Below are positions 14,628-21,534 of a stretch of DNA of 21,818 bases, piece after piece. This DNA is from Candidatus Heimdallarchaeota archaeon. Lineage in GTDB: Archaea > Asgardarchaeota > Heimdallarchaeia > JABLTI01. The stretch's first letter is position 1; each line of letters opens with the position of its first letter. A model generated the notes under the pieces. It was not told where the DNA came from, did not search any database, and saw nothing but the letters and a program-made list of their open reading frames with translations. A program made the translations under genes and the position numbers. The DNA lies in contig JAGXNT010000051.1 in the NCBI GenBank assembly GCA_019894765.1, positions 1 through 21,818 of the forward strand, read 5' to 3'.

Positions 14628-15193
14628 TCACTTTCGACCTCCGTATAGGCTCTTCTAATAGCTTTAACGTTTCTCTCGCCAACTACTCCTGGAAATCTTG
14701 TAGCAGTAGCTTCACACACATTGTCTAATTCAACAATTTTTGTGATTTTTACTAAAGCTCCAAGCATAACAGTGTTAGTAATTGGTCGACCTAGTTCTTC
14801 GTCAGCAATTTTGGTAGCATCAACTTTGTGATACGAAACTTTTTGTTTGATACCAATCTTGCTTTTCAGCTCGTCCATTGAACCTGCATAGTTTGCAATG
14901 ACGATTCCTCCATCTTTCAAGCCTTTACCAAGATCAACAGTCCCAATTAAAGTAGGATCAAGAATCACAATAATGTCTGGGAAGTGAATCTCTGTTTTTA
15001 TGGTAAACGCTGCGGGAGAAATTCGAGTGAACCCTTCTATGGGTGCACCGGCTCGTTCAGGACCAAAAGCTGGAAATGCGTGGACATATTTATCTTCGAC
15101 GAGAGCAGCTTCTGCAGCAATGCGCGAAGCAGTAACTACTCCTTGTCCTCCACGTCCATGGAATCGAATATCAGTTATATTGTCTCCAACCAT
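14624..15193 (-). CDS. porG: Pyruvate:ferredoxin oxidoreductase, gamma subunit
   Basis: PorG is the gamma domain of the enzyme and contributes to CoA binding and assembly. From the ATG at 15193 it has 189 residues, the usual size, and starts M-V-G-D-N-I-T-D-I-R-F-H-G-R-G-G-Q-G (G-R-G-G-Q-G at 13-18), the family's N-terminal signature. A-F-P-A-F-G-P-E-R-A-G-A-P and the N-T-V-M-L-G-A-L motif follow. A longer frame from an ATG at 15259 would add 22 unrelated residues. I reject it because the TATA box at 15223-15232 lies inside that extension. First gene of the porG-porD-porA-porB operon, the gene order known from Pyrococcus and Thermococcus. Confidence 0.92.
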   Translation of the reverse strand: MVGDNITDIRFHGRGGQGVVTASRIAAEAALVEDKYVHAFPAFGPERAGAPIEGFTRISPAAFTIKTEIHFPDIIVILDPTLIGTVDLGKGLKDGGIVIANYAGSMDELKSKIGIKQKVSYHKVDATKIADEELGRPITNTVMLGALVKITKIVELDNVCEATATRFPGVVGERNVKAIRRAYTEVESE

Positions 15194-15222
15194 TTTTGGT
15201 TCACACTCAAAGTGTATTTTTT

Positions 15223-15232
15223 CTTTTATATG
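15223..15232 (-). promoter_or_regulatory. TATA box of the por operon
   Basis: On the minus strand CATATAAAAG is centred 35 bp upstream of the porG ATG at 15193, giving a leader of roughly 8-10 nt. It lies directly below the palindrome at 15243-15271. Confidence 0.6.
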
Positions 15233-15242
15233 TGAATAATTT

Positions 15243-15271
15243 AGAAATGAAGCATGCATAGCTTCATTTCT
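15243..15271. repeat. 11-bp perfect inverted repeat upstream of the por TATA box
   Basis: AGAAATGAAGC (15243-15253) and GCTTCATTTCT (15261-15271) are perfect inverted arms around the 7-nt loop ATGCATA. The repeat ends about 11 bp upstream of the por TATA box, where an archaeal activator or repressor would bind as a dimer. It also lies downstream of the TauE/SafE gene on the same strand and could be an RNA hairpin that ends that transcript, but no T run follows on that strand, so I lean toward an operator. Confidence 0.5.
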
Positions 15272-15358
15272 TGCGTCTTAACAAAATGTATCGGTTTTTT
15301 AATTTTGTTCTTCCATCGTTATTTGTCAAATATTACGTTTCATTTTAGTGTTGCAATT

Positions 15359-16336
15359 TTACACCCAAATCCCCGTAAAACCAAGGATTGTCCTAGTTAA
15401 ACTGAATATGCCCAATATTAGTGTTGCAATTCCAACTAAAATCTTGAGCCATTTATTCTCCACAGCTTTCGTTGTTAACGCAGCTAGAGGAGCAGATAAC
15501 ACAGCACCAATAATTAGGAAAGGAGCCAAACCTAAATATCCCCAATTTACTGGAACACCGTTATTTGAACTTATTATGACTGTAGTTAGAATATAAGCTA
15601 CTGCTCCTACAAGACATATAATTCCTTCAGACAAAGAAGTAGATGCAATAGCATTTTTTCCTTCTCTACCTGAAAGAATCTGACCTGAAACAGCCAAGGG
15701 ACCATACCCTCCACCTGAAATGCCTTTATTGAAACCAGCAACAGCTCCAATTGTAATGATTCTTTTTAATGAGAATTTAATTTGTTTTCTTCTCAAAGCT
15801 AAAATCAAAATACCCATACAAAAAACCATTATACCAATGTATATTTTTACACCAAATTTAAAATTAGCATTATAGCCATAAGTAGCAGAGATGATAGAAG
15901 ATATTAAAGTTCCGAGAATACCAAAGATTACTAGAACGTAAATTACTTGGGTGTCAAGAGTGAGATCTTGTAGTCGTTCTTTCAAACTTTGTTTTTGAGG
16001 AATTGAAATCCCACCAGTTACTTCATATGGTAAATTAGAGATTGAATTTGACTTAACACTTTCAGTATTCATACTCATTTTCTTCTTCAATTGTCTTTTA
16101 TGACCTATGTTCATATTCTTAAACCATATATGAAATATTCCAGAAACTATACCAGTCACAAATTCAGAGATAAGAACAGCAGGAACAATTTCTACTGCTT
16201 CATAACCCATCAATAATAATATTGGTGTAAGAGTAGTGCCATAACCCATACCCAAGGATGAGTCCATAAACTCAAAAAGAAATGCCAAAATTACTATGAC
16301 TATAATTATCCAACTTAATTCAATAGGGTAAGCCAT
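15359..16336 (-). CDS. TauE/SafE (TSUP) family anion permease
   Basis: Members of this family export or import sulfite, sulfoacetate or related organic anions. The 325-residue protein has two repeats of about four helices. F-M-D-S-S-L-G-M-G-Y-G-T in the first and the matching G-F-N-K-G-I-S-G-G-G-Y-G-P in the second are the re-entrant G-x-G-x-G signatures of the fold. A long hydrophilic cytosolic loop (about 71-130), rich in Lys and Ser, joins helix 3 to helix 4. The ATG at 16336 is preceded by GAGGAC and by TATA-like sequence at about 16349-16372. The real substrate is unknown. It precedes porG on the same strand, but the 165-bp gap with its own TATA box and palindrome suggests separate transcription. 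Confidence 0.87.
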   Translation of the reverse strand: MAYPIELSWIIIVIVILAFLFEFMDSSLGMGYGTTLTPILLLMGYEAVEIVPAVLISEFVTGIVSGIFHIWFKNMNIGHKRQLKKKMSMNTESVKSNSISNLPYEVTGGISIPQKQSLKERLQDLTLDTQVIYVLVIFGILGTLISSIISATYGYNANFKFGVKIYIGIMVFCMGILILALRRKQIKFSLKRIITIGAVAGFNKGISGGGYGPLAVSGQILSGREGKNAIASTSLSEGIICLVGAVAYILTTVIISSNNGVPVNWGYLGLAPFLIIGAVLSAPLAALTTKAVENKWLKILVGIATLILGIFSLTRTILGFTGIWV

Positions 16337-16686
16337 GCTAAAGTCCTCTATATATAATAACTATATAATAACACTCTTTTTCCTTATGACGAGGGTAATT
16401 CGTAATAGGAAATCAAAGGGTCTAGAATGGATAGCATATATATGCCAATTTCTAAGATAATTAATTTTGATTTTAATAAACAAAATACTAATACAAACAA
16501 TTGGAGAATTTTCTATAAAATCCTTGCTGCTTTTTTTTGTTCTACCATCATTGTTTTCAAGTTTTGGTATTAAAGCAGAAGTCAAGCTATTTCTGACTTT
16601 CATGCAAAAACATTTTAAGACCACTTTCAGCAAAGCTGATTAGAGATTAAAAAATATATATTATTCAATTTTAACAGTGGGCAGAT
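16337..16686. other. AT-rich intergenic region between divergent genes
   Basis: The left end holds the TauE promoter (TATA-like tract at about 16349-16372, minus strand) and the right end the TPR-gene TATA box. A 48-codon plus-strand frame (16427-16573) encodes a basic/Asn-rich lead and one hydrophobic helix (F-Y-K-I-L-A-A-F-F-C), and a 90-codon frame covers 16361-16633 on the minus strand. Neither has a convincing ribosome binding site or recognisable family, so neither is called. Confidence 0.4.
16653..16663 (+). promoter_or_regulatory. TATA-box-like promoter of the TPR gene
   Basis: AATATATATTA is centred about 29 bp upstream of the TTG at 16687. It fits a leaderless start there, not at the ATG at 16822. 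Confidence 0.4.
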
Positions 16687-17124
16687 TTGTCAGAAGAAGA
16701 CAGTGCTAAAATAAAAGAAATACATTTGCAATTATATCAAGGGCACTATAAAGAAGCAATGCTTTCCTTAGATGAAGCTATAAAAGATAAGAGGAAACCA
16801 ACAGAAATCTGTTTACAATAAATGCTTCTAAAATCCAAGCTTTTGAATAAACTAGGAAAATATAACGAGTGTCTGTCACTCGTGAATGAAGTATTGGAAA
16901 AAATAATTCAAGAATGGGATCTGTATTGCAAAATTGATTTCCTTCTCCAGAAAGCAGAAGCTTTAGAGCAACTAGCAGATTTTGATGAAGAACTTAAAGT
17001 TATTAATAAAATAGAGGTACTAATCTCTGAAGTTGAAATACAACCTGAACAAATCGATATACCTATTCCCTTAGAAAAAAGTATTGTAAAAAAATTGGAG
17101 AAAGCTATCTCTGATGTTTTTTAG
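16687..17124 (+). pseudogene. Short TPR-like protein gene interrupted by an in-frame TAA
   Basis: The same frame is open from a TTG at 16687 to the stop at 17122-17124 except for one TAA at 16819-16821. The first 44 codons (S-E-E-D-S-A-K-I-K-E-I-H... to ...P-T-E-I-C-L-Q) and the following 100 (M-L-L-K-S-K-L-L-N-K-L-G-K-Y-N-E-C-L...) form one continuous tetratricopeptide-type helical pair, with Y-x-G-H-Y-K-E-A and L-G-K-Y-N-E-C-L at the expected spacing. The stop replaces a single residue between helices. The TATA box lies upstream of the first part. TPR proteins are protein-interaction scaffolds common in Asgard archaea. The options are a nonsense mutation, read-through, re-initiation at the ATG that touches the stop, or a base-call error. 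Confidence 0.6.
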
Positions 17125-17153
17125 AGATCTAAACAGAAGAGATTTTATCATTT

Positions 17154-17495
17154 TTATTTATCCAGCTCTTCTAACAAGGCTTTGATAACATCAAATTTCA
17201 TATCAGCCAATTTTCTAAATCTAATACAGTTTTTCCCCAAACTCACTTTTCCAAGCAGGGGCTTATACTTGAGAATGAGCTCTGCAGAACGAATGTATAA
17301 ACTGATATAATGTTTTTGAGAGGCAAAAGCGATGTATTGCTCTTTTTGTGAATAAGTTGGCATTCGATATTTCATTGATTCTTCCATATTTGGATGAGTA
17401 GTTTTCACTATTTCTCGTAGTTTGATTATTGCTTCTTTTCTTTCTTCCTCGAGAGTTTCTATATATTCATCCACAGTTTCAGCTTCGGATTGCAT
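17154..17495 (-). CDS. DUF1801 (frataxin-like fold) protein
   Basis: The 113-residue soluble protein has the DUF1801/YdhG pattern. Helix 1 is E-T-V-D-E-Y-I-E-T-L, followed by E-R-K-E-A-I-I-K-L-R-E-I-V. Then comes the conserved centre M-K-Y-R-M-P-T-Y (usually W-G-x-P-x-Y/F) and strands with Y-I-A-F-A-S-Q-K-H-Y-I-S-L-Y. The end is G-K-N-C-I-R-F-R-K-L-A-D-M, where the family has G-K-G-x-I-R-F. Its biochemical role is not established. The ATG is at 17495, and the gene converges on the broken TPR gene, with 29 bp between the stops. Confidence 0.82.
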   Translation of the reverse strand: MQSEAETVDEYIETLEEERKEAIIKLREIVKTTHPNMEESMKYRMPTYSQKEQYIAFASQKHYISLYIRSAELILKYKPLLGKVSLGKNCIRFRKLADMKFDVIKALLEELDK

Positions 17496-17574
17496 TTAGA
17501 ATACCTAATAATCCCAGTGATTTGGTTTCATTTGAATTTATCTAGTAAAAAAATAAAGTTAAAGTGGTTTCCCT

Positions 17575-19272
17575 TTAGGATTCCACTTGTGTATATATGT
17601 AGCTACTCCAGTAGATGCTTTTCGTTGATTCATCATAGGTCATTGTTTCTCCAACAAAAGCTCCACTAAGTATTATGATTTCAGTTTCACTGATTGGTTT
17701 TAAAATGAAGTTAGATCCGAGCTTTAGAATACCGTCTTCCATTGTAAGTTCATATCGACCCAAAGTATCTCCTGTGAAATAAATCGAAGAATTACTTGGA
17801 TAACTATCATAAACACCAAAGAAATTTTGAGAAAATGATGAAATTTCGTTTTCTTCGGGATAACTCGGTGCATAGAATTGCGCAGCACCTTCTAAAGTAA
17901 CTTTAAGGAATTTATCCTCAATCTCAGTGCTTGGAAAGAACTCAACATCGAAACGTCCAAAATCTAATAACCAATGTTTTACTCTGAATTTCGAATTTGA
18001 AACTGGAATTAAGTCCATATCAAAACCTAAAGCGTTTATTTTTAATTTGTTAGTTCCTTTTAGAAAAACTTCTATGATATCATTCTCAACAACGTACTTC
18101 CCAGTATAATTTGCTAATAATGATGAATCTATGTCAATCGCTGTATAGGAAGAATCATCTTGAAGTATTATTCCGTATTTTGTCTCCAACATAATCTCAA
18201 GTATTTCCCAAGCAAAGTAGTTAATAGGTGTACTAAATTCAACCGAATTACCAATTAATACAACTCCAAGTTTTCTTTCTGGTAATAATGCAACTATTGA
18301 ATGAACACCATCTCCATCACCACCATGAAAAACCACTTTCTCAGTATTTTTGACTTTTCCAGTAAACCAACCCAATCCCATTGTTTGAGTATCTCTAGGT
18401 TGTGAAGGTTGCTCCTCAAACATCAATTGAAGTGTTTCATTTGCGATGATTTGAGTGCTTCCTGTTTTTCCTCCTCTAAAAACAAACCGAGTAAATTCTG
18501 CCATATCTTGTAAGGATGAATAAAGATTTCCTGATGCAAAACTAATGATATCCGAATGCTCGATGGGATGATTCTTTCCATTCTCATTGTAATAACCAAC
18601 TGCAATATCATCTGTAGGTGCGACATCGATGGATAAGAAACTACTCTGATTCATTCCAATTTCCCTTAACAAATCGTCTCTCATATAGAAAGGAAAGATA
18701 CTAGGTCTTAGTATTTCGATTATTCGCCCTAGAATGTTATAAGCTATATTGGAATACTTGAATCTATATCCTGTTGGAAAAGCAAGAGAAGAGTGTTTAA
18801 GTGAACTAACATAATCTCGTAAAATATTGACTCCAGAATCAAAATACCAATACGGGAGATTCCCATTACGTGGAAGACCGGATCGATGAGTCAATAATGA
18901 TCGAATAGTTATTGAAGTATTATCTTGGAAACGACTTTTGATTGAGAAATCAGGAATATAATCAGTAATAGGAGCATCCAAATCTACTAGTCCTTCATTA
19001 TAAAGACGCATTATTTCCATTGCAGTGAAAACCTTCGCAACAGAACCCATTCGATAAACAGTTTCTGGTGTTGCTAAAATGTTCTCCTCCAAGTTAGCAT
19101 AACCATAAGAGTTTTGCATAATTATATCTTGATCATCAATAAGGGCTACTGAAATACTTGGAAGATCATTTTTCTTCATGATTTCTTTTACTTTATATTC
19201 AGCATAATTAATTGCATAAGAGTAATCGTTCTGTGGAATGGTATTAGGTTTAATTGGGGGATAAGGGCGCAT
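17575..19272 (-). CDS. Serine hydrolase of the beta-lactamase class C / penicillin-binding-protein family
   Basis: The 565 residues from the ATG at 19272 comprise a beta-lactamase-type serine hydrolase (about 20-350) and a C-terminal beta-rich domain (about 375-565). The catalytic S-x-x-K is S-V-A-K (77-80), the Y-x-N motif is Y-S-N (173-175), and H-G-G (316-318) stands in the third-motif position usually held by K/H-T/S-G. In bacteria such enzymes are esterases, D-aminopeptidases or peptidases. Archaea that lack murein use them for unknown substrates. It is probably extracellular, because a hydrophobic signal sequence is encoded just upstream but out of frame (19273-19369). DUF1801 lies 79 bp downstream and DUF917 upstream on the same strand. 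Confidence 0.87.
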   Translation of the reverse strand: MRPYPPIKPNTIPQNDYSYAINYAEYKVKEIMKKNDLPSISVALIDDQDIIMQNSYGYANLEENILATPETVYRMGSVAKVFTAMEIMRLYNEGLVDLDAPITDYIPDFSIKSRFQDNTSITIRSLLTHRSGLPRNGNLPYWYFDSGVNILRDYVSSLKHSSLAFPTGYRFKYSNIAYNILGRIIEILRPSIFPFYMRDDLLREIGMNQSSFLSIDVAPTDDIAVGYYNENGKNHPIEHSDIISFASGNLYSSLQDMAEFTRFVFRGGKTGSTQIIANETLQLMFEEQPSQPRDTQTMGLGWFTGKVKNTEKVVFHGGDGDGVHSIVALLPERKLGVVLIGNSVEFSTPINYFAWEILEIMLETKYGIILQDDSSYTAIDIDSSLLANYTGKYVVENDIIEVFLKGTNKLKINALGFDMDLIPVSNSKFRVKHWLLDFGRFDVEFFPSTEIEDKFLKVTLEGAAQFYAPSYPEENEISSFSQNFFGVYDSYPSNSSIYFTGDTLGRYELTMEDGILKLGSNFILKPISETEIIILSGAFVGETMTYDESTKSIYWSSYIYTQVES

Positions 19273-19369
19273 TACTACTGATGGAACAATAACTATTATG
19301 GGAATTAATATACATGTAATAATTAGTGATAGTTTCTTTTTCGAAATACGATTAGGAATTTTTAATCAC
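19273..19369 (-). other. Out-of-frame signal peptide of the serine hydrolase (one-base slip in A5)
   Basis: The hydrolase frame continues upstream of the ATG at 19272 as I-P-N-R-I-S-K-K-K-L-S-L-I-I-T-C-I-L-I-P-I-I-V-I-V-P-S-V-V, a clear signal peptide or anchor, but has no ATG, GTG or TTG start before a TGA. In the adjacent frame a GTG at 19369 reads M-I-K-N-S and then stops. Removing one A from the five-A run (T5 on the plus strand, 19359-19363) gives M-I-K-I-P-N-R-I-S..., a complete signal peptide in frame and a 597-residue protein. AGGT stands just before the GTG, and the TATA box at about 19391-19402 is at leaderless distance. It could be a frameshift mutation, polymerase or ribosome slippage, or a homopolymer error. 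Confidence 0.65.
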
Positions 19370-19390
19370 ACCTTTATCAGAGAAGGGTGG

Positions 19391-19402
19391 ATATATATAT
19401 AA
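19391..19402 (-). promoter_or_regulatory. TATA-box-like promoter of the serine hydrolase
   Basis: On the minus strand a run of ATATATATAT with flanking TTAT is centred about 27 bp upstream of the GTG at 19369. This marks that GTG, not the ATG at 19272, as the original translation start. Confidence 0.5.
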
Positions 19403-19409
19403 TACCTAA

Positions 19410-20522
19410 TCATAGTTCTTGAAATTCACTAATTTTTTGATATTCTATATCGAAACCAAAATGCTTCGGACCAAAGATCTGAAGCCCTTTCTTAGTATAC
19501 CAAATAGGAGCATTTGCACCTCCGAGAACAACAACCTCTCTGTCTTTTGTGAAATCATCTCCCCATGGGGTCAATCCCTCACCTGTTTGCTTATCTACAA
19601 CGCATATCAAATCAGGTGAAGTAACGAATGGTTTCTCGTTTTTCCAAGTGACGAGGTATTCATTCTTGAACCACACTCTGAATTGGTCGTTTTCTTCATT
19701 TGTTATTATCACATCGCCTATAACAAATCCCCCCTCGTCTTTTACATTGAATTGCTTGACTTTACCAGCAAATAGAATAAAACCATCAAGTGCTTCTCTT
19801 ATTGGAGCTATCGGATCACTTCCGGAAGCTCTAGCCTCTCTTAAAGTAGTTCCGAGATTTTTTGATTTACTCAAAGTATTTGGTATAACAGCGTTTTTGT
19901 ATTCACTCCAACTGTGAGGGCAACGAGCAACACCGACTGAACCACCAGATAGAACAGCCATATTCCTTGCGATAGTTTCAGCTCTTTGATCAGTAATTGC
20001 ATCTTTGAGAATCATTTCATCACCATATTTGGAGACAATAGCCAAGGGAGTTATGGAAAGACCGGCAACATTACTCGTTGAGATACTTATTTCTGGTTTT
20101 GCTCTCCCGCAAAGATCGCCATCAAGCATATTGAAGCCAAATTGTGCTGAAACCATAATGGGAACAAGGAAATTTCCAGCTCCAATTTCCGTTGAAACAA
20201 GTGTGTGAAGAGGAACCTCAAGGTAATCTTGGAGAAGTTTGGTGGCAGCAATCATTGGGCGACTTGTAACAGGATCGAGATTTTCCACAAGTTTCAAACA
20301 TTCTGGAGAAGCTCGCCCACCCACCATTCCGGATACACAGAGAACAGCTTCATCAGGAACGTCTTTTGGATCTATAATTTTCACTTTCATTCCATGTTCT
20401 AAAATGAAATTCATACGTACTCGAGCAATCGATTCCTCTCCTCCGCCACCACACCCAAGGATTTTTGCTCCAATAATTACATCTTCGAAGTCTTCTTCGG
20501 TTTTTAGTTGCACCACAAACAC
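19410..20522 (-). CDS. DUF917 family (S-methyl thiohydantoin desulfurase-like) protein
   Basis: The 370-residue soluble protein shows the DUF917 layout. The Gly-rich opening is D-V-I-I-G-A-K-I-L-G-C-G-G-G-G (about 14-28). S-T-E-I-G-A-G-N, then the conserved D-G-D-L-C-G-R-A-K-P-E, G-G-S-V-G-V-A-R-C in the middle and G-D-V-I-I-T-N-E-E-N in the last third follow. The family often accompanies hydantoinase genes and is now described as S-methyl thiohydantoin desulfurase-like. No hydantoinase is in this window, so the substrate is open. The start is GTG at 20522 (another GTG two codons later); a TATA-like TATTAATAGC at about 20538-20548 precedes it. It lies upstream of the serine hydrolase on the same strand. 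Confidence 0.85.
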   Translation of the reverse strand: MFVVQLKTEEDFEDVIIGAKILGCGGGGEESIARVRMNFILEHGMKVKIIDPKDVPDEAVLCVSGMVGGRASPECLKLVENLDPVTSRPMIAATKLLQDYLEVPLHTLVSTEIGAGNFLVPIMVSAQFGFNMLDGDLCGRAKPEISISTSNVAGLSITPLAIVSKYGDEMILKDAITDQRAETIARNMAVLSGGSVGVARCPHSWSEYKNAVIPNTLSKSKNLGTTLREARASGSDPIAPIREALDGFILFAGKVKQFNVKDEGGFVIGDVIITNEENDQFRVWFKNEYLVTWKNEKPFVTSPDLICVVDKQTGEGLTPWGDDFTKDREVVVLGGANAPIWYTKKGLQIFGPKHFGFDIEYQKISEFQEL

Positions 20523-20802
20523 CCAATGCTTTTGTAGCTATTAATACAATCTTGGCACATTTGTAACTTTCTCAAAAAAGAGAAAAAAACTCACAATTAT
20601 TCGGAGTAATTCTCTAGTACTCTTGCATATACCTACTAGAACGCTTTTATTAAAGAATGCTTAAAATGATGCGCAAAAGGACTTACGTCGAGGATTCTCG
20701 ATCACTGAAAACAACGAGAACAATGATTGCAGTGTTTTATCGGAGAACTATACAACAAAAAAACAAGGAATAAACAAGAAAACATAGTGGAGCAAAAAGC
20801 AA
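20523..20802. other. Divergent intergenic region between DUF917 and Arf-like genes
   Basis: This 280-bp gap carries the DUF917 promoter at its left end. TCGAG (20687-20691) pairs with CTCGA (20696-20700) as a small hairpin. A 38-codon basic ORF (20657-20773, M-L-K-M-M-R-K-R-T-Y...) has no ribosome binding site or recognisable family and is not called. GTGGAG about 12 nt before the ATG at 20803 may serve the GTPase gene. Confidence 0.35.
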
Positions 20803-21339
20803 ATGGCATTCTTTCTTAGACTTTTCAGGAAAAAGAAGCAAGCAAACATGACAATTTGCGGGTTGGATAAAGCCGGAAAAACATCAGTAATTAATTATTT
20901 AATGTATGGTGAAAATAGAGCAACAATCCCTACAATGGGTGTAAATGTAAATACAGTAAACCTACCAAAACTTGACATCAATATTTATGATCTCGGAGGA
21001 CAGGAAGGGTTCCGTCCACTTTGGGCAGATATTAATGAGCGATCACAAGCTATTGTTTACATCGTAGATAGCACAGATTATGACCGATTTGCATTATTAA
21101 CAAGAAGCATTTTCCATGATATTATTAATGCTCAAATTGAAGAGGATATTCCGGTATTGGTTTTATTGAATAAGATTGATTTACCAAACAGAATGTCTCG
21201 AGCGGATTTCATATATCATTTCGGATTATTAGAACTCACAAAGATTACTTGGTCTTGTTTTGAAACCTCAGCTATGACAGGTGAAGGTTTAGTAGAAGCT
21301 TTTACTAATTTTATTCATAAATTAGAAGATGAAGCATAG
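20803..21339 (+). CDS. Arf-like small GTPase (Asgard eukaryotic-signature type)
   Basis: The 178-residue GTPase is of the Arf/Arl family, which in eukaryotes controls membrane traffic. It has the P-loop G-L-D-K-A-G-K-T-S (20-28), switch-I P-T-M-G with Thr44, and switch-II D-L-G-G-Q-E-G-F-R-P-L-W (63-74, catalytic Gln67). N-K-I-D is at 123-126 and E-T-S-A-M-T-G at 154-160. The D-x-G-G-Q-E and F-R-P-L-W pattern is typical of Arf, not Ras. Residue 2 is Ala, so the N-myristoylation seen in eukaryotic Arf is not possible. Residues 2-12 (A-F-F-L-R-L-F-R-K-K-K) could still form an amphipathic, basic membrane-binding helix. It stands alone, divergent from DUF917 and followed by a T-rich terminator region. 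Confidence 0.93.
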   Translation: MAFFLRLFRKKKQANMTICGLDKAGKTSVINYLMYGENRATIPTMGVNVNTVNLPKLDINIYDLGGQEGFRPLWADINERSQAIVYIVDSTDYDRFALLTRSIFHDIINAQIEEDIPVLVLLNKIDLPNRMSRADFIYHFGLLELTKITWSCFETSAMTGEGLVEAFTNFIHKLEDEA

Positions 21340-21368
21340 AGCAGCTTGCTTTATGGCTTCACGTATCA

Positions 21369-21379
21369 TTTATTTTTTT
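21369..21379 (+). terminator. Oligo-T terminator region after the Arf-like gene
   Basis: A run of seven T (21373-21379) about 35 bp after the stop, followed by further T-rich tracts to about 21410, is the usual archaeal termination signal. An imperfect stem, GAAGC...GCTTC (about 21332-21357), overlaps the stop codon upstream of it. Confidence 0.45.
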
Positions 21380-21484
21380 CCTATTTACTCCTTTTATACT
21401 CCACTTTTTTATTATCTCTAGTACAAGATATGAGCTTCTAAAGAATTTTGGCTATATTCCTATTATAGTAATATAACCAATTTG

Positions 21485-21526
21485 GATATATTTATATACT
21501 AGTTTGCCCTATATAATAGTAAGGTG
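21485..21526 (+). promoter_or_regulatory. Promoter and ribosome binding site of the Met/His-rich gene
   Basis: Two TATA-like boxes are visible, ATATATTTATATACTA (about 21485-21500) and CTATATAATAG (about 21509-21519), and then AAGGTG (21521-21526), a Shine-Dalgarno match 8 nt before the ATG at 21535. The first box fits a short leader that includes the Shine-Dalgarno sequence. Confidence 0.45.
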
Positions 21527-21534
21527 TAAGAACC

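Noticed and set aside
15194..15259. N-terminal extension of PorG from the ATG at 15259
   Set aside because: The TATA box lies inside it, the extra residues are unlike the family, and the 15193 start gives the normal length.
16361..16633. 90-codon minus-strand ORF upstream of the TauE/SafE gene
   Set aside because: It covers the TauE promoter, has no ribosome binding site and has random-looking composition in AT-rich DNA.
20657..20773. 38-codon basic plus-strand ORF before the Arf-like gene
   Set aside because: No ribosome binding site, promoter spacing does not fit, and no family is recognised; kept only as a note in the gap entry.
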